A stretch of DNA of 64,000 bases. Origin: Cryptomeria japonica (taxonomy: Eukaryota; Streptophyta; Pinopsida; Cupressales; Cupressaceae). The stretch lies in NCBI RefSeq assembly GCF_030272615.1, contig NC_081414.1, forward strand, positions 234,824,233 through 234,888,232, given 5' to 3'. Below the pieces are notes generated by a model, which searched no databases, was not told where the DNA came from, and saw nothing but the letters and a program-made list of their open reading frames with translations. The position numbers and the translations under genes are program-made. Of this stretch, positions 23,030-35,664 are shown piece by piece (the first letter of the stretch is position 1; each line of letters begins with the position of its first letter).

Positions 23030-24821
23030 ATATATACATGCTTGCTTCTTTTATTATGTATATCTGACATTTTTATTATACATGTTGTGGACATTTCTAT
23101 TATACATGTTGTGAACATTATATTTCTATTATGCACTCGATTTCTATTATACATGTTGTGGACATTTAGATATTATACATGAACTGTGGACATTGCATTT
23201 GTAGCCTTATTTTAGACATTATACCTCGACATTTCATACATGTTACATGTTTATCTAGACATTTCATGTGTTACATGTTTATATCTACATTTCATGTGTT
23301 GTACATGTTTATTTTATGTGTTACAATGAGCTCTCACTCTGAATTAGGTGCACACTCTAGACCACTCTTCTAATTCATCAACACCTTTTCTTAATATTTA
23401 TAATTTATTATTTAGTGCATAATTTAGTCGAAAAAGGATGTCTTAAGGGGATCATAATATATGCTAAATTAGTATTCAATTTCTTCGAACTCATTATTAT
23501 TGAATTTATCTACTTAGTTGTGCTACGTGTTTATAGAAATTTCGTAATTCTGAGTTACATGTTTATTTTATGTGTTACAATGTTCAAATTTCATGTGTTA
23601 CATTTCAGTTAGATTGATATGCAAATCATTTCTACATTTCAGTTAGATTGATATGCAAATGATATATACTAGGTTTTAGGGTTGGTATTGGTATTGGTAT
23701 TTATATAGGTTTATGGATCATTTTAGTAGGTTGTGAAAATATTATTAACAATATTACATGTTGTGTTTGTTGTAACACTTAAACTTTAATGGCGATGACC
23801 ACAAGTAGTATGGGATGCTTGCTTTTCTTCACAACTAGTACTGAAGCAAGAGCTAAGTTTGATATTAATCTAGAGTTTAACATTATTTAAGACTACATCC
23901 TAGGACTATAACTAACTTTTCTTAATGAGATGTCTTAAGGGGATGTCAATGAAAAATCAAAATGTATTTTCTAAATTTCAAGTAATATAAATAATCACTT
24001 ATAAATATGAATAATGCAGTTATGACTAGTGCCTTGTTCTTAATCAAGAAATATAAATAATTACAAATAATTTCTTAATCAAGCAATATAAATAATTACT
24101 AATAATCTAATTCAAGTAATATAAATAATCACTAATAATCTAATGTAACAAAGAAAGGAATTTACATGTGTGTGAACTCATGAAAAATTGAATACCAATG
24201 TATATATATAATTTAGCATACTTAGTTCATAAAGGGATCTAAAATTAGGACCTATTAGGATGTCCAAAGAGGATGTCCAAAGAGGATGTCTTAAGGGGAT
24301 GTATACCATAAAAGAATACATTTAAAAACTTTTCAACCAAGCGTGCATATGTAACAATTTATATAATTTAGCATACTTCACATAAGGGGATCTAAAGTTA
24401 GGACCTATTAGGATGTCTTAAGGGGATGTCCAAAGACGATGTCTTAAGGGGATGTCCAAAGCGCATGTCTTAAGGGCATGTATATCCCATGTAAAAGCAC
24501 ATGTATGTATGTAATTGAAGAATACATAAAATCATAAATATAAAAGCATTTCAACCTTGAGCATGCATAACAATATATGAAAACCATTGTTCACCATGTC
24601 AAAAAAAACAAACTAGATATGATCTAATATTAAAAAATCATCTCTAAGTTTTAATATGGTCCAAAAATATATATATCCAGTGCTAGTTTAAATTAAACAT
24701 GATTTCAAACTCTAGTTCAAATATAAAAGTATTCAAGCTACAAAAACAAGTTGATAGCCTAGGTTAGCTTCTGATACATATAGTCTGGATCCTCTCTATC
24801 TTTTATTATCTCCAATTTTTT
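23030..24821. repeat. Repeat-rich spacer between convergent genes A and B
   Basis: 23060-23340 holds copies of ATTATACATGTTGTGGACAT and ACATTTCATGTGTTACATG. GGATGTCTTAAGGGGAT recurs at about 23436, 23930, 24286, 24411 and 24440. Around 24220-24310 and 24365-24485 a longer block (TTTAGCATACTT, then AGGACCTATTAGGATGTC) is duplicated, with internal 15-17-bp units. No gene is present. Confidence 0.7.
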
Positions 24822-27800
24822 TTAATGTTCTTCAAAAGGTAACCTCCACTTTTGGTTTCCACGTCCTTTTTTTGGCAATGTCTCAAATTGCATCTTTGTC
24901 ACTATAACCAAGTGACTGCAATGTAGAACTGTTTTTCTAGGCATGTATTCAATAAATTGAACACCATTTTTGTCTATCTTAGTTTGCTGATAATAGGTGC
25001 CTTCTATAACAACTGAACCAGTTGGATATGTCTGTCCATCACCGTCTACAGTTACTTCTGGCAATTTGAATTTTTCTTTCGTGCATCTTAGTAGATAATA
25101 ATCTACACCTTCCACATTGTCAGGATCCACAACCACAACAAAAATATCACCTGCATGTATGTACATCCAGATGACACCATATAAATTTAAAACAAAAGTA
25201 AGATGTATCTATAAAATTTGAACATGTCACTACATGATCTAAATTAAAACTAAATAAAAGAATATGTATCCACACACGCACTTGAAACGACTATATTAGA
25301 AACACATTCATAATCAACTGAATATATAGGATCATGAATGTCTATGTCATTTTTATCATCTTTATAAGGAGACATTATGATTAACTCTTTTATATCCCAT
25401 TGTGAGATATCCATTTGCAATATTCTCGCATTGACTCATTGGATTGTCCTCAACACAGTGAGCACAAAAGAATGATTTTTCTCTTACTTGAATCAATGGA
25501 GGCTTGTGGTGTCCTGTAGTCATCACTTGATGTAAACTTCTAATACCAACAATTATTTGACAATTGTAAGGATTAGATCGATCAATACCTATTACAAATA
25601 TGAAATGAAATTTGCACATTTTAAGATCAACTACTTTAGGATGAAATTTGCATAGCTGTTGAAATTTTTAAGAATTCTTGAGAACAAAAATATTTTACCT
25701 TTCACTTCCCAAAAATAACGTTTGTTGTATGGCGTGTCCCGACTAGCAAAATGACTTTGACACCATTCAACAATTTTGTTTGCATTCTCTATGCTATTAC
25801 CTACATAAAAGAACTTAGAGATGTTATGTGCACTTTTTTAAAAATGAAATTATATTAAGAAATAGATACAAACAAGTTGAAAATAAAATTAATAGGACCT
25901 GCAAGTTCATGTTAGCGAAGTGCACGCTTCACACATGCTCTTGCTCCATCGTGCTCTCCTTTTCCATGTCCACTTTCAAAGAAATTCCACATAAACTTAA
26001 CATTGTGTCTAGCATGTTGCATGGATAGCCAATTAAAGGCTTTTGTAGATTTAAATTATCCCGCTCCATAAAGTTGTATGTCATGTACATGTACAATTGA
26101 ACATTTAAAATAAAATTTATCAAATTGAAATTAAATACAAATTTACATATAAATGAAAATAAATTGAAACTTATGTACTCACCTGCACAACCATTCAACC
26201 AAATCCAGTGTTGTGAAACATTTATCCCCCGATTTGCAAGATATTCAGAAAACATTGCAAAACAATGAGCTACATAGCTCCTATCATGAACTTTATCATC
26301 GCTGATATAGAAACGAACCTCCTTGATGATAATGCGTTCATTTGGACCAGTACAATTTTCTACCCCATCCACATCAAATTGTGCATGTCTATAGGTCACT
26401 TGCACAAATATTGCAACTTGACCAGAATGATAATATTGAGTTTGAATCTGCGATTGAGGGGCAAATGTATAGTTCTCGGAGAAATCTACAATTGAAAGAA
26501 TACAACCAGGTGGAAAACAAATTTTGGAATCATGAAATTGTTTAGCTTGCCATCGTGCACCATGACAATGTTGGATATGTGGATAAATCATAGTACGAAA
26601 TCTGTTCATAAATTCAAGGTAGGGCAATTCACTCTCCTTCAATGCAATTTTTTTGGATTCATTTCCCGACTTAGTTCGATATGTCTCATATTGAAATCTC
26701 TTCCACAAAACTGGCATTGAAACATCAATATTTTCAATTTGTTTTGGAATTTTTTGCAAATCTCCACAATCAATGCATGTACTTTTTATACATTGTGCAT
26801 TGAAGTCATCTAAATCTTCTGATTTATCACATAAAATTAATTTTAAAAATTATGTCGTACTTCTAGGGATGACCATATCTGGATTAAGTACTTCCATAGC
26901 TTTTTATATGACTCTAAGTATAGATGAAACTCAACATGATTTCAACAACAAGTTTCACGTACCTTATTTATGCGTACAAAGAAAGGGCACAACCTCTCAA
27001 ACATTCTCTGACATATTTTCACATCTGAAAATTCTTCCTTGAATGCTTCAAATAGTTCACTTTGTGCTGTATTTACAAAATGTTTAGGATGTAAAATATT
27101 CATACTAGTCTCTTCATCTTTCATCTGTATAGTGTCCCTTCTATTGGAAGAAACACGGGAGTGGCTGGTCCAATATTCGATGACCGGTCTTCTTACATCT
27201 TCATAAATTATGTCTTTTCGAGGAAGTCTACAAATATTTACCTAATTCATTTCAATGTTTTCATCTAACATATTTCTCCTCCTAATATATCTTTGAACAA
27301 TTTTTCTAGATGTATGCAGTAATTCAAAAATTGCTATAACTTGTCTTTTATGTGACAACCTCTTACTAGAAATCGTAGTCATCAACGCTCTACGTGCAAC
27401 ACTTGAATCAACTCCTTGACTTGTGGTATCAATAAGGTTCAATGCATCTTGCAAATTTTCAACTATTGTTTCTTTTACATGACCTCCTGAGCTTTTGCTA
27501 TTATCGACACCCAACATCTCCAAAACATGAGTCATCTCTCTTTTCATAAATAACTTTACAAATAATTGTGCTCTCCCGACCATAGATTTTTTTCAAAATA
27601 TTCCTCCCATATGTTTTTGCAATGCAATTTAATTGTGCTCTCAGGTACCATGTGTTCAGATGAAATTTGACTGAAAAGAGAATCCTCATTCATCTCCATC
27701 AGATTTCTCATGACAGAAGAAAAATTCGTACCTTGACTAGTACTAATTTCTTTCGCTACTTCAGTTGCATCATCTTCAACATCAACAAGATCTTCCCCAA

Positions 27801-27897
27801 CATCAACTGGTTGCTCTTGATTACGTTTTGTATGACCTTTCTTTGAATAATCCCTTATACGATCATATTTTTTTGCTCTATTTCTTTTATTCCCCAT
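24822..27897 (-). pseudogene. Transposase-like, cysteine-rich protein; five-exon decayed gene B
   Basis: Exons are 27897-26183, about 26058-25899, 25800-25699, 25588-25282 and 25150-24822, giving about 870 codons. The junctions have GT-AG ends and the last three join in phase. The N-terminus is basic (MGNKRNRAKKYDRIRDYSKK). A possible helix-turn-helix follows (SSVARRALMTT to YIRRRNML). A Cys cluster comes next (RETCC, LILCDKSEDL, CIKSTCIDCGD). The core has VDFSENYTF, EVRFYISDDKVHD, WIWLNGCAG, FKSTKAFNWLS and FFESGHGKGEHDG. The C-terminal domain includes GDIFVVVVDPDNVEG. From memory the core strings fit a recurrent plant/animal transposase-like family. Assigning them as a DDE catalytic core is inference. 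Lesions: frameshift in the A-run near 27590, TAG 27242-27244, TGA 26942-26944, frameshift near 26850, TAA 26056-26058, another stop near 25912 and a frameshift near 25374. Confidence 0.72.
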
Positions 27898-28116
27898 TAC
27901 ACAAAATATTGAAATCTGCTTTCCTAAAATCGCAAGTGAATACTCCTTAAGAAAAAAATCAACTCCTTTGCAAAAAATCACCTCCTTTGAAAAAATCGTC
28001 TCCTTCCTTGAAAAAAATCAACTTCCTAGAAAAAAACTGAAGATTTTATGAATTGTTTTTGTTTTTTGCTTTTAAAAAATTAAAAAAACACCTCAATAAT
28101 ATACGAGGGAAAGGGT

Positions 28117-28150
28117 GGGGAAGCGAGCAGTCGCTTCCCCATGCGACTGC
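28117..28150. repeat. Overlapping perfect hairpins
   Basis: GGGGAAGCGA (28117-28126) pairs with TCGCTTCCCC (28131-28140). GCAGTCGC (28127-28134) pairs with GCGACTGC (28143-28150). The two hairpins are mutually exclusive. They lie about 220 bp upstream of gene B's ATG, in a GC-rich island within AT-rich DNA. Confidence 0.8.
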
Positions 28151-28185
28151 TTGCAAAGGGTCCCGCCGCTTGGGGGACTTGGCTG

Positions 28186-28290
28186 AGGCCCACTCGGTCA
28201 AGGCTGCCTATGTGGCATCCCACATGACAACCTACTCAACAAACCCCCTCTCCCCCCCAATTTGCAGAACTTTCAAGTTCCGCTAAGAAT
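28186..28290. other. Candidate right-end motif of the two-gene element
   Basis: ACTCGGTCAAG at 28192-28202 is the reverse complement of CTTGACCGAGT at 19586-19596. The neighbouring words GCCACAT and GGC also recur in the same order on opposite strands. A C-run followed by AATTTGCAGAAC (28250-28270) resembles a C-run followed by ATTTGCACAG at 19643-19660. Element ends are not defined. Confidence 0.35.
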
Positions 28291-28299
28291 TTGACCATC

Positions 28300-30429
28300 A
28301 AATTTTATTAAAATAAAAAAAAACTAAAAATACCCTTTTCGAGAGCTCGGAGTGAGGAACGTTGACATATAATTTTTATAGAAATTCAATTAGAATTAGT
28401 ATATTAAAATTATAAAATACTACAAGTAGGTATATTAACATTTGAGAAGACTCTGATTCGGAAAAACAAAAAAAATAGTAAATCATATAATAAAAATTTA
28501 AAAATTATATATAACACTAGAGGAGAGAGTCCTCTTCAAGAATATATAAGTTTTTTTTGGATTGCTATAGTTTTGATAGGGGAAATTTGGTGGTAGACGA
28601 AAACTATTAATTTCAGGAAACTTTGACTTTGAATTGTTATAATGGTGAAAATATACATCGAAATCAGATTTTTCTTTTGTGCACTGGCTATGGATGTCAT
28701 CTAAAACATATTTAAAAATTAGAGGAAAACAAGATTATTTACATATAGTTTTGTGGTGGGAGGTGAAACCCCTAATTTGCAATATTTTTCAATAATTGAA
28801 AAATGACTTTAACAATTTAAAAAACATATCAATTCTTGTTCCAATTTTTTTAAAAAAAACAATAGGCATAAACTTCATCTAGTTTTACACATTTCATCAG
28901 TTTACATCATCTTCAAATAACAAATAGAAATATCACTTTTGTGCCATTGAAGTTGAACTGTTTTGCTGTTGTTAGCCTTTCCCTTTATAAAAGTGAGACA
29001 CAAGTTTGTATTTTTACTCTGTGTGTTCTCCAATTTAAAGGTTTTGGGATATAAGCACATTACCACAATTTGGTCTAGGTAGTACATGATTTTTTCCTAT
29101 TGACACACCATTGTCTTGAATAAAGATGAACCTTTAGTTCTTGTAGTAGATGTTTGCTTGATGCATATATGTGTGTGTAAGTAAAATTTGGGAGGTGCTA
29201 TGAAGCGTAGTTGGAACCTACTACAATATTGGGGAAGGGTGATCAACTTCCTTGTTAAAAGTTAGACATCAATATTGATTTGACAATGATAAAGATAGAA
29301 GAAACAAAGGTGTTGGATATTGATGTGGATAAAAAGGTTGATATTCGAAACCTAAAAGTGTTAGTGACAAATCTTGTATATACATGTGTTTCTTAGGTGT
29401 GCAAAATGCTCTAGGACGATGCCTTTAATTCAACATCTCGTCACATTGTATGATGGATAATTGTCATATTCTAGAAAATTTAGTCTGAAATGATATTGAT
29501 TTGAAGTTGAAACAAGATGGATATGCGTGCTCTAATAAATGAACCAAAATTGACCTAAACTAAGTAATATGACATAACAAAGTTTTAGATGTGTTCAAAG
29601 TGAACAAAATGCATTAAAATTTTCTATTATTAAATACAAACGATATCTATACAAAATAATGTAAAACAAATGACAAACAAATGAATAATAAGATGAACTA
29701 TTCTTCTCCGTAATTTTTGTGCCACCTCATAAAAGAAATCCATGATGTATATTAAAGTTTAAATTTAATGGTTGCCTATAATAATTAAGTATACTCTTTA
29801 TAATGGACCTTCTACTACAAACAACTGTACTAGGTGATTAGCAACAAAATAAAGAGTCAACATAATTGTGTATATATTTTAATATATAATTTATGGTCAT
29901 ATTGTCAAATTGCAAGGTGAGGGAGACAGGGCACTAAACAATTTAGAAATATTTTATAGCTGGGTGATTATGATCTCTTAATGACGACCACATGCTCCCT
30001 AACCATTGACCTTTAAAAATAAAAACAATTATGATATCAAGTTATGATTTAACATAGGCTGAACATAGCATACCATGCCATGATGAATTGCCGTTAGTTG
30101 ACGGGCTTCACAACAGCCTCTAACTTTTACGTTTTGAGTTTGACGTTTTCTGTCCGTTTCATCGACCAATTCCCTTAACAGTGACATGACGGAATTCCAC
30201 CATCAAGTTCATTTTTTTTTAATCTATGGTCTTCTATATAAATGCAAGGGAATTTGTAGTTGTTTTGGCTCACAACACTTTCAATCCGAACAAACTTAAG
30301 ACACTTAAAAGATGCTAGAAAAAGTTCTTGGGATTAGCTTACACCTTCCAATTACTTTTTTTTTTCTAAGTATTTCTTAAAAAAATAATTATTTTATATA
30401 TATCTTGTGATTATTATTGAGATAACATT
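28300..30429. other. AT-rich intergenic DNA, no gene seen
   Basis: Only short random ORFs. Around 30110-30250 a less AT-rich stretch ends in a TATA-like TCTATATAAATGC (30232-30244). It might be an orphan promoter, but no gene follows. Confidence 0.5.
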
Positions 30430-30655
30430 TTAGTATGAGTTAGTTTAATGGTGGAAAACTTGTAGTCTTGAAAGAGAGGTCACAAGTTGAAATCTCATAG
30501 GGGTAAGATATGTATGCCTCATTTGTAACACAGTAGGTGCCTCTTGCAAGAAGTATGGGGTAGTCCCATATTGCTATAAGCCATCTGTAGACCCATATAC
30601 AGGCCGCTTGACATCATGGACCATAAAAGAACCTTACTTTCTTTCTCTTTCTCTT
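30430..30655 (+). mobile_element. Probable tRNA-derived SINE
   Basis: GAGTTAGTTTAATGG (30437-30451) resembles a pol III A box. GGTCACAAGTTGAAATCTC, about 30 bp downstream, carries a B-box-like GTTGAAATC. A tRNA-unrelated body follows, then a CTTT-rich tail (about 30630-30655). The tail abuts PPR-derived sequence at 30656. No target duplication was found. Confidence 0.5.
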
Positions 30656-31140
30656 TCTTTTTGAGGCGTTCTAGGAAGATATTGGCAAAGGTTGAATGTT
30701 GAACATATCCTACAACCAACCATAGTATTCCACTCCAAAACTCCCAATTTTGCCTAGGTTACAAGGATGTTGGAAAATGTTATGTAATTTGGATTTCTAG
30801 TATTTTTCAACAAATTATGTGTCTTGTGCATGTGCTTCTAGATGTTTTATGCATGTCTACCATGGCAGTAGCAACTACAACATTTAACAAAAATCATGTA
30901 TCTTTTACGCTTTAATGGATGCCCATAACCTATTCGAAAGCTCACTTTCCTTTTGTAGTAATTAAAATTTGATCATGACTAATTATTTTAACCACAAATA
31001 GGGTTTCTACATAATGTGCTATATTTATATTTATTGCCAGAGGTGAAGTTAGACTATGACTAAATTCATAGGCTACTTGTTTGGATCCATTAGTGTGCAT
31101 TATGATTAGCACAACCTTTACACTAACAAAAATGAAAGAC
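30656..31140 (-). pseudogene. PPR gene fragment, left outer arm
   Basis: On the minus strand VVVATAMVDMHKTSRS fits the PPR-family pattern NVVVxTALVDMYxKCG. The upstream sequence reads like the end of the preceding repeat. Multiple stops and frameshifts are present. It is the mirror copy of the plus-strand fragment at 37580-37912. Confidence 0.6.
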
Positions 31141-31144
31141 AATG

Positions 31145-31370
31145 AGAAGGGATTTTGCTAGATGTTATAGTAGGAAATGCTCTAGTAGACACATTTTAAA
31201 TATGCAACTATAAACAAGACACATAAATTATTGAAGAGAATACCTCAAAGAGATGTATCCTTATATAATACAAGGATTGTAGGCTATAAATAAAATGGAT
31301 TTGCTGAAAAGGATTTATAAATTTTAATTAAATACAAATGGAAGGTGTAAATCCAAATACTTTAGAATAT
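31145..31370 (+). pseudogene. PPR gene fragment, left inner
   Basis: VIVGNALVDT (31159-31188) is followed by decayed sequence equivalent to MPQRDV, then GYxxNGF-like and MEGV-like pieces in several frames. This is the order of one PPR-E type repeat unit. Only about 70 residues are represented, with many stops. Confidence 0.55.
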
Positions 31371-32429
31371 AGAGGAAGAGTCATATAGTTGTGCGTCATA
31401 CATTTTTTCATTAGATTTATTTTCTAAAAAAATAAAATAAATTATGTTTACTAATTCAATACCATGTATTAGCCTAAGTTCTTTATTTTAATCTACTGTT
31501 CACCTGAGTTGTCGATCACTCATGTAACCCAACGCACATGAGCAAATGTTCAAATACTATGACAACCCAAATTACTTTCTAGCAAATTCATCATTGACCA
31601 CTATCATCTATGGTGGGGCTCAAGGACTTAAAATTAATGATTTTAGGATGGATTCAAGCTTACTTTCTATTAGGCCTTTAACCATAAGTGCAATAATAAG
31701 TGAGATATTTTCAAGAATCAAAGAGAAATATAAGAAACCAAAAAACATACATCAATGAAGAAGTGACATTATAATAGTTTTAAAGAGTAGATTCCTTCTT
31801 GAAAGCTTGGAACTCCAATCAAGTGTTTTCTACATATCCATTGCTAATATTAACTCCCAATTATGTATTTTTCATAGCTACTTAAATAAGATTAATAAGA
31901 ATAGACAACAATATAAAAGAGGAAATATAATGAATTTACAAGAGAGAGAATAGTTCAAGGTCGATCAAACCATTAGGTTCAACATCACCTCATATAGAAT
32001 AATTTATTTGTTCTTGGAACAAGAGTGATAGCTAATGAACATAAAAGAAGTAGAGGCATCTCAACCAATTTAGAGTAGGGACTTACCATTATTGAATCCC
32101 TAATCTTTACATAGGGATTAAGGTGGATCCTCTCTTTTAATGACATATTTTACACTTGTCACAACCATTTTATGTGGAATCTCCCACCTATCCCCTACCT
32201 TTAAAAGTGGCCTTATTTGGCCCATGGTTAAGTTCCCCCATTTTTGGGGATTCCACTAAGTTCAAAGTTAGATAATAATGTTGAAGTAGATAGAAGCATG
32301 TCATCAGGTGTAAGGTGTCAATCCAAATTTTCACATCCGTGACACCCTACTATATGTAGGGTCTCACTCAAAATCCTATTCAAACAAAAAATAGAGTTGT
32401 GGGATTAGCTTGAGTGAGTGATGGGATCA

Positions 32430-35010
32430 CACTACCAACTTGGATACTAGAGCTAAATACACCACCCTTAGGTATATAAATAGGATAGAGAAAGGTATAT
32501 AGGTACAACCCTAATTGATTAACCTTCCCTATCTTGGTCAAGTGATGACAGGGGTTTAAAAATTCATTCAATAAGCAAGGAGACTTTTTCACCAATTCTA
32601 AAACCCCCAAGGATGCATCTCTACTACTAATTTGTCCTAGCTAATATGTGATCAAGGTAGTGAACCTCAAAATAGGGATTGGTTCTCTTTTTAATATATT
32701 AATCAAATAAGTAGGTTGATAGAAGAATAGGTAGGCATAAAATAAGGGAAAATAAGGGAATTCATTCTCTTTCTCAAGAAATTTCTCATTATAAGATAAG
32801 TGGTTTTAATTTCTTGACCTTAGGATCTAGTGAGAGTGTGGTCCATTTTATGGTATTATGATATAACATCCCACACAAAGTGAGGCACAAGGGGGAATGA
32901 ATACCTACACCAATGTAGTCATTTCCACCAAAATAAATGAAGAGTGGAGTTTGGTCCTTTCACTGCATGGAAAAAGTTGTACTCTGACTACATGGAAAAT
33001 AGTTTTATTTTCATGGCATAGTCCCTGCTCTCAACCATGTGTTTATGGAGAGGTGGAAGATGAAGCCCAATGAACCTACAATAGATGAATCCCATCACAA
33101 GCCCACAATTTTCTTCATCAAAAGTTTGTTTTACAACATTAATTTTGTTAATATATGATTCCTAACATTTGAAAAAAAAAACACGAATCAACTAAGAGGG
33201 TCTAAAATTTGAAAGGGATCATAAAAATATATTATAACAATGAGTGTTCATATTAAAATTTGAAATTATTTGAAAATGAGTTATTTATAGTAGGGAATGC
33301 AATTGGTTTACAATTTAAAGTGTCATTAACACCTATAAAAAAATGTTTGTACTCTTTGGTTAAAATAAATAGTGTATTTCAATATGTTTTTTAATTAACA
33401 TCCAATTACATATATTCATTTTTTCAATATATGAATCCTTGTATTTGAGGCAAAAGTGAATCAACTAAGAAGGCCTAACATGTGAACTAAATTTTATAAA
33501 TTTATTACAAGTTTTAGTTATAACTTAATTTTGAAATTAATTCTACAACATATTGATTTTTCTAATTATTTAAAATGAATTATTTATAGTAGGAAATACA
33601 ATTAATTTTAAATTATTACAAAAATTAGGTATTTTAACTTACAAGTTTTTTCATCAACATTTTATTACACACTATTCATTTTGTCAATGTATAATTCCTA
33701 ATATTTGAGACAAAATAAATTATAAATTAACTAAGGTATTAAATTTGAAAAACATCTTAGAAATTTATTTCAAGCATGTTAGTTGTAGTTTCATTTTTTC
33801 CAATGTACAAATATTATGACATAGAATGCTGATAAAGAAATTTGTAGACCATAAAAAAGTCACCCACTTTGTAACATGATTTATAACTACAACTCTTTTA
33901 AGGTTAGAAGTGTTTAGCATAACCAAGTATGCATTTAAAATTTTAATTACCCAATTTCAATATGTAAGTTTGAAACTAAACTATCACTAATAGTTGTAAT
34001 AAATTTCTAAGATAATTATTAAATATCAGACCTTCTTATTTCTTTTTGTTGTTTCAAATTTTAAGATTTGTACATTGAAAAATTGAATATTGTGTAATTG
34101 AATCTAATGAAAAAATTTATAGGTTAAAATACATAATGTGCATTTCAATCAAAGAGTGCACCCATTGCTTATACATGATAGTGACACTTTAAATGATTAA
34201 TTAATTATATTTCTTGTTAATTAAATAAATCATTTATCAATAATTAAAAATTTAATATGCAAACAAATATACAAATTTTATACCCTTTTATCTTATTCAT
34301 ATTTTAATTTGTCTAAATTTTAGGAATTGTGCATTAGCAAAATAAATGTTTTGTGATAGATTTTTGATAAAATTATAATAATGGACTAGGGATGGGGTTT
34401 ATTTTTCATGAGCTCATTAGAACTTGTATCCATGGTTGAGGGGAAACATCGTGCTATGAGAGAAAAAACATGTTTTCTTTGTAGTCATAGTAACAAGCCT
34501 TTTCCATGCAACAAAAGGTTAAAACACCACATCTCATCTATTTTAGTTAAAATACCTATGTTGATGTAGGTAGTCATTTCCCCTCATAGTGGGATGTTAT
34601 ATTATAATACCATCAAATTTAATAAAATCTCACTTTCTTGAAACCAAGTCATAAAAAATATGAACATGAATAAGAATTATTTTACACCCACATATTCATG
34701 TTTGCCACCCTACCTATTCAATTAATACTTATAAAAGAGACTCAAACCATATTGTGAGGTTGACTACCTTGACCAAATGTTGGACAAGCCATTAGTAGTA
34801 GATATGCAACCCTTGGGGGGAAAAATAATAGATTAGATGGTCTCTCCATTTTTTACATAAATTTTTGAACCTTATCATTAGTTGTCTAGGATTGGGAAGG
34901 ATAACTTATAAGGCCCTACTACCTATCTTGCCCTATAATAACTATAGTCATAGGGGAAATAGTTATTATCCAAATAAAATTACATGTGTAAGTAATCATA
35001 TCATGATTTT
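32430..35010. repeat. Central palindromic part of the giant inverted repeat
   Basis: Long AT-rich arms flank a centre near 33740. Recurrent sub-blocks contain TTCATTTTGTCAATGTATAA-like words and CAACTAAG. No coding sequence was seen. Confidence 0.7.
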
Positions 35011-35454
35011 ATTAAAACATGTCATGATGAAATTCCACTTATGTTGATGGAACCTACAATTTTCAACTCTTTTGCTTTCTATTATCTTCTAACAAAAAAC
35101 ACACATGATCAAAGTTTAATTCTTTTTTAATTTGTTTGTGCCATATGATCAATTAAGAGAACCATTATTTTAAAAACAAATATTCTCTTATATAATATTA
35201 TTCCTTGTATCTTTTTCATGAATATGAGATCCCACCAACATGGTTTTTAGTATAGAATACATCTACACATGAGCCTCTTTTTAATGATGATTCTTAGGCC
35301 TTCTCCTAATTCTTCCCCACTTGCTCTTTCTTTGCATGTCTTTTCCTTTATTTCTCTTGAAGTTTCCATCTATGAGAATTCCAACCTCTTCCCTTTCTTT
35401 TTGTTTTCTTCCATTTATTGTCTATACAACTATTATCACATTGTGTGTGCCTAT

Positions 35455-35610
35455 GTCCACACACACACACACACGCATGCATGCATGGGGTTGTGTGCAT
35501 GTGTATATGTATGTATGTATGTATGCATGCATGCATGTATGTATATGTATATATGTGCATATGTATGTATATACATACATACATAGATATGCACATATAT
35601 ACATAGATAC

Positions 35611-35664
<54 letters not shown>

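Noticed and set aside
26819-26860. A possible 42-bp intron in gene B
   Set aside because: It is too short for a plant intron, and the sequence reads through as coding (LILCDKSEDL) after a single-base frameshift.
30230-30380. TATA-like box followed by a short ATG frame as a gene start
   Set aside because: The frame ends after about 22 codons, and no downstream exon could be recognised.
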